Assembly: GCA_964636095.1 (NCBI GenBank)
Contig: CAZWRF010000011.1
Coordinates: forward strand, 1 to 21,061
Source: CAZWRF01 sp964636095
GTDB lineage: Bacteria; Patescibacteriota; Minisyncoccia; JAHISW01; Tagabacteraceae
Length of the DNA stretch: 21,061 nt
Direction: 5' to 3'
A program made the translations under genes and the position numbers. This document shows positions 6,779-13,271 of this stretch, piece by piece; position 1 is the first letter of the stretch, and each line of letters begins with the position of its first letter. The notes below the pieces were generated by a model. It was not told where the DNA came from. It ran no database searches and worked only from the letters and a program-made list of their open reading frames with translations.

Positions 6779-7705
6779 CTATGCCCGCAGATATCTTCTC
6801 GCCGCCACCCAGCTTGAAAAAGTCCCCAGCGCGACGCTAGCTGCCAAAAGAACAGCGAAAAGCTGGAAAAAATTGGCCAGGTAGTAGTAAAAAACATTTA
6901 TCCCTCCAAAAAAACTTTCGGACATCGGCCCAAGCCAATAGGTCAACGGATAAAACAGAGACATGGTAACAATGGTTGAGATAATGCCATAAAGAACTCC
7001 TTCAATCATAAAAGGACTTCGTATATACCGGTTTGAAGCGCCCACAAGGCGCATTATTTTTATCTCCTCCCTGCTCGTGTAAATGGCAAGGCGAATTGTG
7101 TTGAAGGTAACAAGAAGCGCCACGAATATAAGAACAAGGCTTATGCCCGTTCCAATACTTCTTGAGGTTTCCAAAATACCGGTGAGCCGGTCAATGACCG
7201 TTTTGTTTTGGCGGTAATTGATCTTGTCTATTATTGAAGAAACGCTTGCCTGGTTGCCCGCTCCGTTTTCCAGGTACTTAGCGATGCTCTCGTACTGGGA
7301 GGGATTTTTTGCTTTTATATTCAAGCTTGCTCCAAGTGGATTGTCCCCCAACTCATCCAACGACTGAATAATAAGAGTGTTGTCCGCGTGCCTGTCTTCA
7401 AAGGCGCTTAAAGCATCCTCCCTTGAAACATAATCCAGTGATTTTACTTCATCCAAATTTGACAGGGAATCCTTGAGAGAAACTATGTCGTTTTCGGAAG
7501 CATCCGTTTTGAAATAAACCGTAATGTCAACTTTGTTTTGAAGCTGGTCCAAAACGGTTAAAAGTACCGCTTTGCCGAAAATAAGCGAGCCGAGAACGGA
7601 AAGAGTAATAACCATTATCATAATGGTAGCCAAAGAAACCCATCCGTTTCTCCAGAAGCTTATAAAACCCGCCCTGACCACTCTTTTGAAATTTACCCAG
7701 ATCAT
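6779..7705 (-). CDS. ftsX: Cell-division ABC permease FtsX
   Basis: 308 residues with the FtsX layout: cytoplasmic N-terminus, membrane helix 1 at about 22-44, an extracytoplasmic domain of about 130 residues (45-178), then helices 2 (about 181-205), 3 (about 228-252) and 4 (about 273-297). The stretch TSREEIKIMRLVGASNRYIRSPFMIEG after helix 2 is the hallmark coupling and loop region of FtsX. With FtsE it forms a complex that uses ATP to activate a cell-wall hydrolase at the division site. Its ATG overlaps the ftsE stop by 4 bases (ATGA), so translation is coupled. No EnvC, PcsB or CwlO-like hydrolase gene follows; an adaptor and exporter block does. Confidence 0.93.
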   Translation of the reverse strand: MIWVNFKRVVRAGFISFWRNGWVSLATIMIMVITLSVLGSLIFGKAVLLTVLDQLQNKVDITVYFKTDASENDIVSLKDSLSNLDEVKSLDYVSREDALSAFEDRHADNTLIIQSLDELGDNPLGASLNIKAKNPSQYESIAKYLENGAGNQASVSSIIDKINYRQNKTVIDRLTGILETSRSIGTGISLVLIFVALLVTFNTIRLAIYTSREEIKIMRLVGASNRYIRSPFMIEGVLYGIISTIVTMSLFYPLTYWLGPMSESFFGGINVFYYYLANFFQLFAVLLAASVALGTFSSWVAARRYLRA

Positions 7706-8382
7706 AATACGTATCTGCCCTCTTTATCATCCCGCACAATTCTCCCTTTTTCAAGAGTAATCACCCTTCGGCCGAGAGAGTTTATAATGTCTTTGTTGTG
7801 CGTGGTTAAAATAACCGTAGTGCCCAGCTGGTTTACTTTTTTTATAAGATCTATTATTTCCTGAACGTTTATGGGGTCCAGGTTACCCGTCGGCTCATCG
7901 GCAACTATTACATCCGGCCGGTTGATAAGAGCCCTGGCAATGGCTACTCTCTGCCTCTCTCCCCCGGAAAGTTCGTTCGGAAAATGAAAGCTTTTTTCAA
8001 TAAGACCGACGACTTCCAAAACCTGCGGAACGTCCGTTTTTATTTCCAGCTCCGTTTTTCCGGCCGCCTGCATCGCAAAAGCGATATTTTCATAGGCTGT
8101 TTTTGTAGGAAGCAGCCTATAATCCTGAAAGACCACTCCTATTCTTTTTCTTAAAACATGAAGATCTTTCTTAGGCAAAGAATTAATATCTATTGAATCG
8201 AGAAATATGTTGCCTTCTGTGGGCTCCTCCTCAGCCAAAAGCAGCTTCAGCAAAGTGGTTTTCCCCGCGCCCGACTGGCCCACAATGGAAACGAATTCAC
8301 CTTGCTCCACGGCAAAGTTTATATCCTCCAGTGCTGTTGATGATTCTGAATAAACTTTTGAAACGTTATCGAAATAAATCAT
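7702..8382 (-). CDS. ftsE: Cell-division ATP-binding protein FtsE
   Basis: 226 residues, a single ABC ATPase domain of normal FtsE length. Walker A GQSGAGKTT (35-43, K41), Q-loop region VFQDYRLLP (83-91), signature LSGGERQR (137-144), Walker B VIVADEPTGNLDP (157-169) with E162, and switch H194 in TTHNKD. The DYRLLP run after the Q-loop is typical of FtsE. It partners FtsX, encoded directly downstream with a 4-base overlap, and lies downstream of prfB, an arrangement known from many Gram-positive bacteria. The start at 8382 has only a weak purine-rich sequence before it. The stop is TGA. Confidence 0.96.
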   Translation of the reverse strand: MIYFDNVSKVYSESSTALEDINFAVEQGEFVSIVGQSGAGKTTLLKLLLAEEEPTEGNIFLDSIDINSLPKKDLHVLRKRIGVVFQDYRLLPTKTAYENIAFAMQAAGKTELEIKTDVPQVLEVVGLIEKSFHFPNELSGGERQRVAIARALINRPDVIVADEPTGNLDPINVQEIIDLIKKVNQLGTTVILTTHNKDIINSLGRRVITLEKGRIVRDDKEGRYVL

Positions 8383-8385
8383 AAT

Positions 8386-8510
8386 CGCTCACTTTGTTCG
8401 CTCAAATTTTCAATAACCAATTTACAATTTTCAATCAATGACCAAATTATTAAATTTTGAAAATTACTAAATTGAAAATTCATTGGATATTGAATATTGA
8501 AAATTGAATA
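8386..8510. repeat. AT-rich repetitive spacer between prfB and ftsE
   Basis: No gene fits here. CGCTCA occurs twice (8386-8391 and 8398-8403). The rest is built from variants of AATTTTCAA and its complement TTGAAAATT. Two stretches near 8418-8440 and 8473-8495 are imperfect inverted copies and could fold. The sequence resembles the ordered 7-bp repeat after ftsX. Whether it regulates ftsE or is neutral repeat is unknown. Confidence 0.55.
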
Positions 8511-9392
8511 TTAAATATCACGCTCTGCCTTAATAAACTCTTCCAGCCCACCCTCTAGCACGGAGTCAACATCTCCCGTCTCAACGTTGGTTCTGTGGTC
8601 TTTTACCATTTTGTAGGGATGAAGGACATAAGACCTAATTTGGTTGCCCCATTCGGGCTCAGTTGCCTTTGTTATTTTAAAACTTTCCAACTCTTCTTTA
8701 TGATGCTTTTCATAAAGCTTGAAGAGTTTTGAGCGCAAAAGCTCAATGGCCCTATCTTTATTTTGCGCCTGCGAGCGCTCGGAATCAATATGCACGGAAA
8801 CGCCGGTTGGAATATGTTTTATTCTTACGGCCGTTTCCCTTTTGTTTACGTTTTGCCCCCCGGGGCCCGATGAGCGGGCAAAATCAATTTCCATATCTTC
8901 GGGTTTTATTTCCACTTCAACGTTTTCAACAAATCGAGGCAAAACTTCCACCAGAGCAAACGACGTATGCCTCAATTTTTTGGCCGAAAAAGGAGACACT
9001 CTCACCAAGCGATGAACACCCATCTCCCCCTTGATCTCGCCGTAAATGTTTTTTCCGGTAAGCTCGACTGTGGCGTTTTTTACTCCGCCGGTGTCGTTTA
9101 TGTGCTCGTGCAACACACGGAAACCCCATCCTTTTTTTTCGGAAAATTTTCGGTACATTTCAAAAAGTATCCTGGCCCAGTCCTCAGCATCTTCACCTCC
9201 GGCGCCGGAATAAATGCTTACAACCGCGTCGCCTTTGTCATATTTGTTAACGGAAGAGAGCCTTGCCTTTGTATCTCTTATTTCCTTGAGAATTTTCTGC
9301 GCCTTTTCTTTGTTTTGCCAAAAATCCGGCTCCTGAAGCTTTTCTTCCAGCTCCTTCAGTCTTTTTTTTTCTTTTTCGGCGTCTATTCTCAT
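8511..9392 (-). CDS. prfB: Peptide chain release factor 2 with shortened domain 1
   Basis: 293 residues from the ATG at 9392. It carries the RF2 stop-codon reading tripeptide SPF (133-135, in VRVSPFSAKK) and the peptidyl-tRNA hydrolysis motif GGQ (178-180, in SSGPGGQNVN), so it should release at UAA and UGA. E. coli RF2 has 365 residues; here about 50 residues of the helical domain 1 are missing between the DFWQNKEKAQ helix and the SIYSGAGGEDAEDW start of domain 2. A longer frame to 9449 is rejected because it would run through a tRNA gene. The classical CUU-UGA frameshift site is absent. The ATG lies 32 bases after the tRNA-Thr 3' end, so its mRNA end may be made by tRNA processing. Confidence 0.93.
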   Translation of the reverse strand: MRIDAEKEKKRLKELEEKLQEPDFWQNKEKAQKILKEIRDTKARLSSVNKYDKGDAVVSIYSGAGGEDAEDWARILFEMYRKFSEKKGWGFRVLHEHINDTGGVKNATVELTGKNIYGEIKGEMGVHRLVRVSPFSAKKLRHTSFALVEVLPRFVENVEVEIKPEDMEIDFARSSGPGGQNVNKRETAVRIKHIPTGVSVHIDSERSQAQNKDRAIELLRSKLFKLYEKHHKEELESFKITKATEPEWGNQIRSYVLHPYKMVKDHRTNVETGDVDSVLEGGLEEFIKAERDI

Positions 9393-9424
9393 TTTATAGC
9401 TAAACGAATTTAAAATCCATAGTG

Positions 9425-9497
9425 AGCCAGGAGAGGGATTCGAACCCACGACCTACGCGTTACGAGTGCGTTGCTCTACCAACTGAGCTATCCTGGC
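9425..9497 (-). tRNA. tRNA-Thr (anticodon CGT)
   Basis: A 73-base cloverleaf. Acceptor stem GCCAGGA (9497-9491) / TCCTGGC (9432-9426), D arm GCTC/GAGC, anticodon loop CTCGTAA with anticodon CGT, T arm with loop TTCGAAT closed by GTGGG/CCC-type pairs, and discriminator T. CCA is not encoded; CAC follows. The anticodon stem ACGCA/CGCGT has an A31-C39 mismatch where E. coli tRNA-Thr(CGT) has A-U. It reads ACG codons and is co-oriented with tRNA-Thr(GGT) and prfB. Confidence 0.93.
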
Positions 9498-9510
9498 GAA
9501 CATATTAAGG

Positions 9511-9583
9511 AGCCTGGGAGAGGATTCGAACCTCCGACCTGCTCCTTACCATGGAGCTGCTCTGCCGGCTGAGCTACCCAGGC
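9511..9583 (-). tRNA. tRNA-Thr (anticodon GGT)
   Basis: A 73-base cloverleaf. Acceptor stem GCCTGGG (9583-9577) / CCCAGGC (9518-9512), D arm GCTC/GAGC, perfect anticodon stem GCTCC/GGAGC around loop ATGGTAA (anticodon GGT), T arm GGAGG/CCTCT with loop TTCGAAT, and discriminator T. CCA is not encoded. It reads ACC and ACU. Its 5' end is 4 bases past the stop of the HAD gene and 13 bases separate it from tRNA-Thr(CGT), so the pair is probably cut out of a longer transcript. Confidence 0.95.
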
Positions 9584-9587
9584 CTGA

Positions 9588-10124
9588 CTATCTCAAATTA
9601 CCAGATTTCCCGCCCGACTGCAATTCCTTCAAAAAATCATCAAAAGAATGAACCACCTTTATCCCTCCGTATCTTTCTTTTTTGTACGAACCGGCCGTAT
9701 CGAGCAAAAATTTTTTTGTTTTGCCGCGCACGTTGAGCAAAACCGACATTTTATCGTCTATAAAAAAATCTAACCCGAGTTTTTTTATAATAGCCGCCTT
9801 TCCTTTGTCCGCGTCAACGAAAAATACGCTTTTCTCGGGAAAATCAAAATGCTTTTTCAGCCACATTCTTCCGTATCTGCTTCCCCGCCCCCGGCGGGAA
9901 ACCACAAAAAGGTCAAAATCCTTACCTATGCTTTTCACTCCCCTTTTGGCTCCTTTCACAACGCCTGCCGTTAGACTGAGCTTTCTGTAAATTATCTCTT
10001 TTACTTCTTCGCTGTTTTTCTTAAGACCCAGCTTTCGGGCTGTTTTTTCGGCGTTTTTCGCGTGGTCGGCAAGAACACCGTCCAAGTCAAGGCCTATTCT
10101 TTTTTTGACATTTTCTTTTTTCAC
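9588..10124 (-). CDS. HAD-superfamily 5'-nucleotidase-like phosphatase
   Basis: 178 residues with a HAD phosphatase fold: motif I GLDLDGVLAD (11-20; nucleophile D13, acid/base D15), motif II VVSRRG (74-79), K108 in DADKGKA as the likely motif III lysine, and motif IV FIDDKM (121-126). The motif I form and size resemble the NT5C-type deoxyribonucleotidase group, which removes phosphate from (deoxy)nucleoside monophosphates; the substrate is inferred only. The start is GTG at 10124, 7 bases after an extended -10 box, so leaderless. It diverges from a P-loop nucleotide-kinase-like gene, which hints at a shared role in nucleotide turnover. The stop lies 4 bases before tRNA-Thr(GGT). Confidence 0.8.
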   Translation of the reverse strand: MKKENVKKRIGLDLDGVLADHAKNAEKTARKLGLKKNSEEVKEIIYRKLSLTAGVVKGAKRGVKSIGKDFDLFVVSRRGRGSRYGRMWLKKHFDFPEKSVFFVDADKGKAAIIKKLGLDFFIDDKMSVLLNVRGKTKKFLLDTAGSYKKERYGGIKVVHSFDDFLKELQSGGKSGNLR

Positions 10125-10131
10125 AATTCTT

Positions 10132-10140
10132 ATTATAGCA
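10132..10140 (-). promoter_or_regulatory. Extended -10 promoter of the HAD-tRNA-prfB transcript
   Basis: Minus-strand TGC then TATAAT (10137-10132), 7 bases before the GTG at 10124. It predicts a transcript starting at the start codon and running through the two tRNAs, since no other promoter is apparent before them. Confidence 0.6.
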
Positions 10141-10167
10141 CAATTGCACCGCCTCTATCTTTGTATG

Positions 10168-10202
10168 TATACTAAATAAAAAGTTACTTAAAAATAAGGA
10201 GG
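10168..10202 (+). promoter_or_regulatory. -10 box and strong RBS of the P-loop kinase gene
   Basis: A TATACT box (10168-10173) is followed by a leader of about 30 bases and AAGGAGG (10196-10202), 6 bases before the ATG at 10209. The -35 is poor (TTGCAC at 10144-10149 with an 18-base spacer). It shares the 84-base gap with the divergent HAD promoter. Unlike the leaderless genes, this one has a normal leader and a near-perfect Shine-Dalgarno. Confidence 0.5.
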
Positions 10203-10208
10203 AAGGCA

Positions 10209-10913
10209 ATGGAAAAATCATATGAGGACCGGGCGCAAGCGCTTCTTAAAAAACTCAAAAGGCCCAAAAAAGAGAAGAAAGTTGAAAGACCGTTTTTTAT
10301 AGAACTTACGGGGCCGCCAACCTCAGGAAAAACAACCATAATAAGTATTCTGGATCCGTTTTTCAGAAGACAGGGTTTTCGAGTATATACTCCGCAGGAG
10401 GGCGCCGAAGTTATCCGCCACATTCCGAGAACAAGTCACTTGTACAATGTAAGAACGGGGCTGTACGCTCTCTCCACACTAATAGACGCGTCGGTAAACG
10501 ACAATTACGACTTGGTTATATTTGACAGGGGCCTTTGTGATGTTCACGCCTGGATGGACTACTGGAACGAAAAAAACGATCTTGCTTTTGAAGATACGTA
10601 TCTCATCCAAAGTTTCTTTTGCTTCTCGACATGGATGAATATGATTGATGTTGTTTTTTACGTTGTAACAACCGCGGAAGAAGCAATAAAAAGGGACATG
10701 AGCGTAAGCCTTACCGAAAAATTCGGAGGCACAACAAACCCGGAAAATTTAAGAAATCTCGTAAATATATTCAAGAACTCATACAACAACCGCTCTTACC
10801 CGGTGGAAACAAAAAATATCTTTCTTATAGATACGACTGATACGAAAATCACCGAGATGACTGAAATGGTTTTAAAAAAAGCGCTTGACGCGCTTGAGCT
10901 TCGTTTTGAATAA
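10209..10913 (+). CDS. P-loop nucleoside/nucleotide kinase-like protein
   Basis: 234 residues. A basic N-terminal tail (about 1-27, KKLKRPKKEKK) precedes a P-loop: Walker A GPPTSGKTT (35-43, K41). VIFDRGLCD (103-111) contains the DR pair that thymidylate and deoxynucleoside kinases use near the substrate. Next come helical segments and VVFYVVTTAEEAIKRDM, a LID-like region with R and D. It resembles the broad AAA_28/thymidylate-kinase-like group; the substrate is unknown. It is one of only two complete plus-strand genes, diverges from the HAD phosphatase gene, and ends at a terminator convergent with tatD. The strong ribosome-binding site fixes the start. Confidence 0.75.
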   Translation: MEKSYEDRAQALLKKLKRPKKEKKVERPFFIELTGPPTSGKTTIISILDPFFRRQGFRVYTPQEGAEVIRHIPRTSHLYNVRTGLYALSTLIDASVNDNYDLVIFDRGLCDVHAWMDYWNEKNDLAFEDTYLIQSFFCFSTWMNMIDVVFYVVTTAEEAIKRDMSVSLTEKFGGTTNPENLRNLVNIFKNSYNNRSYPVETKNIFLIDTTDTKITEMTEMVLKKALDALELRFE

Positions 10914-10935
10914 AAAAGCCCCTCGGGGCTTTTTT
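10912..10935. terminator. Bidirectional Rho-independent terminator
   Basis: Stem GCCC (10918-10921) / GGGC (10926-10929) with loop CTCG, lengthened by A6 on the left and T6 on the right. It starts inside the kinase stop region and ends 10 bases before the tatD stop, so it serves both convergent genes. Confidence 0.85.
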
Positions 10936-10944
10936 CTATTTTTT

Positions 10945-11721
10945 CTATCCCAGCCGGAAAAAATTAATTGCGTTTTGGGTTGTTTGCCTGGCTACTTCTT
11001 CAAAAGAAACGCCCTTCACTTCCGCTATTTTTTTGGCCACTTCCTCCACATACAGAGGCTCACATCTTTTACCGCGGTAAGCGGCCGGCGCCACAAAAGG
11101 AGCGTCCGTTTCAATCATTATTTTATCAAGCGGCACCGATTTTATCACATCGTCATAGGTGCCGCCAAAGGTCACCGGCCCGGCAAAGGAAACCATAAAT
11201 CCCATGGCCAAATATTCGCGGGCGTCATCCGCGGTTCCCGAAAAAAAATGAATATTGCCCCGCAGTTTGCTTCCTGAATAATAAAATTTGAGCAAAGACA
11301 AAAGATCGGCATGAGCGTCTCTGCAGTGTATCATCAGGGGCTTGTTAAACTGCATTGAGAGCTCTATTTGTTTTTTTAAAATATCTTTTTGCTTTTTCTT
11401 CGCCCACTCGTCGCTGTCTCCCGTTCTTCTATAATCCAGGCCGCATTCGCCCACGGCAACCACTTTTCCATCTCTTAGTATCTTCTCAAAATCTCCCACA
11501 TTGAATCCCGCATTAACATATTGGGGATGAAGACCCGCGGAAGCAAACGCGCCGTCGTAAGTTTTAGCAATTTCAAGCGCTTTTTTTGAGCTGTCCAATT
11601 GTGTACCAACAACAATAAACCAAACATTTTCTTTTACGGTTCTTTCAATAACCTCTTCCCTGTCTTCATAAAAATCGGGAAAATTTAAATGGCAATGTAT
11701 GTCTACAAGCTTTGGTCCCAT
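10945..11721 (-). CDS. tatD: TatD-family metal-dependent DNase
   Basis: 258 residues with the TatD TIM-barrel metal site: HCH (H9, H11) after the first strand DIHCHLN, E92 in VGECGLDY, H132 in IHCRDAH, H158 in NIHFFSG and D206 in IETDAPF. The family cleaves DNA with a 3'-5' exonuclease or repair-like activity in the cytoplasm; some members are deacylases. The length is normal. The start is 3 bases after the metG stop, so it is translated from the same message. The metG-tatD order is common in bacteria. Confidence 0.93.
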   Translation of the reverse strand: MGPKLVDIHCHLNFPDFYEDREEVIERTVKENVWFIVVGTQLDSSKKALEIAKTYDGAFASAGLHPQYVNAGFNVGDFEKILRDGKVVAVGECGLDYRRTGDSDEWAKKKQKDILKKQIELSMQFNKPLMIHCRDAHADLLSLLKFYYSGSKLRGNIHFFSGTADDAREYLAMGFMVSFAGPVTFGGTYDDVIKSVPLDKIMIETDAPFVAPAAYRGKRCEPLYVEEVAKKIAEVKGVSFEEVARQTTQNAINFFRLG

Positions 11722-11724
11722 GAA

Positions 11725-13254
11725 TTATTCTTTTCTTTTGAACAAAATATCAATAGATTTTAGTGAAAAATCTCCCTCCTCTTTTTTGTCAGCCTCGGTT
11801 CCCAGGGCTTCCATTATATTTTCAGCGGTCTCGGGCATAAAAGGGTAAATCATTCGTGAAATATTGGCCAGGCCAAAAAACAAGCTCCACAAAACAGCGG
11901 AAGTTTTTTCTTCGTCCTTTTTTATCAGTTTGAAAGGCTCGTATCCCTGTATGTACGAGTCCAGGTCGGATATAGCGCGCCAGACCGTATCCGCGGCAGC
12001 GCTTATTTTAATTTCGCTCATGTTTTTTTTGTATTCGGACCAAAAAACATGTTCAAATACATACGGCACTGTAAATTTTTCTCTGCCTTCTTCTTTAAAG
12101 GGCACAGAGCTTAGCAAAATATCGGAGGGCTTTTTTATTTTTCCGTCAAAATAAGAAAAACCCATTTTGAAAATACGGCTTACATAATTGCCTAGCCCGT
12201 TGGCAAGATTAGCATTGTAGGCCGTTTTGAATTTTTCTTCGGTATAATCGCCGTCCTCAAAAAGAGGAAGTTCTCTTAAAACATAGTATCTTAAAGCATC
12301 CGCACCATAATCAGCTACAATTTTAAACGGATCTATTACATTCCCCACGGTTTTTGACATCTTTCTGCCTCCCGAATTTATAAAACCGTGAGCCAAAAGA
12401 ATCTTCGGCAGCGGAAGCCCGGCAGACAAAAGCATGGCCGGCCACATCAGGGCATGGAAGCGGGCAATATCCTTAGCCGTAATATGAATATCGGCAGGCC
12501 AAAATTTTTTAAACAATTTCTCGTCCCTTCCGTACCCCAGCGCCGAAATATAATTTACAAGAGCCTCCGCCCAGACATAGATAGTATGTTCCGAATCATC
12601 GGGAACAGGTATCCCCCACTTTATGTCTTTTGACGGCCTGGACAAGCTTATATCTTCAAGCCCCTCTTCTACAAAAGACAGGGCTTCGTTTTTTCTTGAG
12701 ACAGGCAAAATTTTAAAAGTATCGTTTTTTATCAGCTCTTTCAGCTCGTCGCCATACTTTGAAAGACGGAAAAAATAATTTTCCTCTTCTATGACCTCCG
12801 GCTCAACGTTGTGGTATATGCATTTCCCGTCTTTCAAATCTTTTTCCGTAATAAATGCCTCGCACCCCACGCAGTAAAGACCCTTGTATTCGCCTTTGTA
12901 AATATCTCCTTTTTCTTTTATTTTTCCCCAAATTTTGTACACGCCGGGCCAATGTCTCTTTTGGTCGGTAGTTCTTATAAAATCGTCATTCGATATGTTC
13001 AGAGCTTCATTCAATTTTTTAAACAAGGCTGTGTTCTCGTCCACAAGCTCTTTTACGTCTCTGCCCTTTTCCTCTGCGGTTTTGCAAATTTTGGCTCCGT
13101 GCTCATCCATACCTGTCAGCAAAAAAACATCTTCTTTCAAAAGACGATGATATCTTGCCAAAACGTCGGCTACAATTGAAGTATATGCGTGGCCTATGTG
13201 CGGTACGCTGTTGGCATAATAAATAGGCGTTGTAACGTAGAATTTTTTATTCAT
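11725..13254 (-). CDS. metG: Methionyl-tRNA synthetase
   Basis: 509 residues, class I synthetase charging tRNA-Met. HIGH motif as HIGH at 19-22 (PHIGHAYTSI), KMSKT at 298-302 (GGRKMSKTVGN), and a connective-peptide zinc knuckle with C128, C131, C145 and H148 (YCVGCEAF, CIYH), one ligand set rather than two. The anticodon-binding helical domain (WRAISDLDSYIQGYEPFKL) is at about 420-500. It ends there and lacks the C-terminal EMAP/Trbp111-like dimerisation domain of the long forms. The ATG at 13254 lies 17 bases after the AI-2E-like gene stop, with no ribosome-binding site. Confidence 0.96.
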   Translation of the reverse strand: MNKKFYVTTPIYYANSVPHIGHAYTSIVADVLARYHRLLKEDVFLLTGMDEHGAKICKTAEEKGRDVKELVDENTALFKKLNEALNISNDDFIRTTDQKRHWPGVYKIWGKIKEKGDIYKGEYKGLYCVGCEAFITEKDLKDGKCIYHNVEPEVIEEENYFFRLSKYGDELKELIKNDTFKILPVSRKNEALSFVEEGLEDISLSRPSKDIKWGIPVPDDSEHTIYVWAEALVNYISALGYGRDEKLFKKFWPADIHITAKDIARFHALMWPAMLLSAGLPLPKILLAHGFINSGGRKMSKTVGNVIDPFKIVADYGADALRYYVLRELPLFEDGDYTEEKFKTAYNANLANGLGNYVSRIFKMGFSYFDGKIKKPSDILLSSVPFKEEGREKFTVPYVFEHVFWSEYKKNMSEIKISAAADTVWRAISDLDSYIQGYEPFKLIKKDEEKTSAVLWSLFFGLANISRMIYPFMPETAENIMEALGTEADKKEEGDFSLKSIDILFKRKE

Positions 13255-13271
13255 TTTAAAATTTGAATCGG

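Noticed and set aside
6667..6897. 76-codon frame overlapping the ftsX 3' end
   Set aside because: It lies in another frame of ftsX and runs through the 7-bp repeat, which gives a repetitive FNFQFSIFNYQF-like product; this is not gene-like.
8418..8495. Riboswitch or attenuator before ftsE
   Set aside because: Only imperfect AT-rich inverted copies of the AATTTTCAA repeat are present; no GC stem, no U-tract and no known riboswitch core.
8926..9129. Minus-strand 67-codon frame inside prfB
   Set aside because: It is an out-of-frame shadow of RF2 with basic low-complexity content; there is no promoter or ribosome-binding site.
9393..9449. N-terminal extension of prfB to 9449
   Set aside because: The added residues are the translation of the 3' part of tRNA-Thr(CGT); the RF2 alignment begins at the ATG at 9392.
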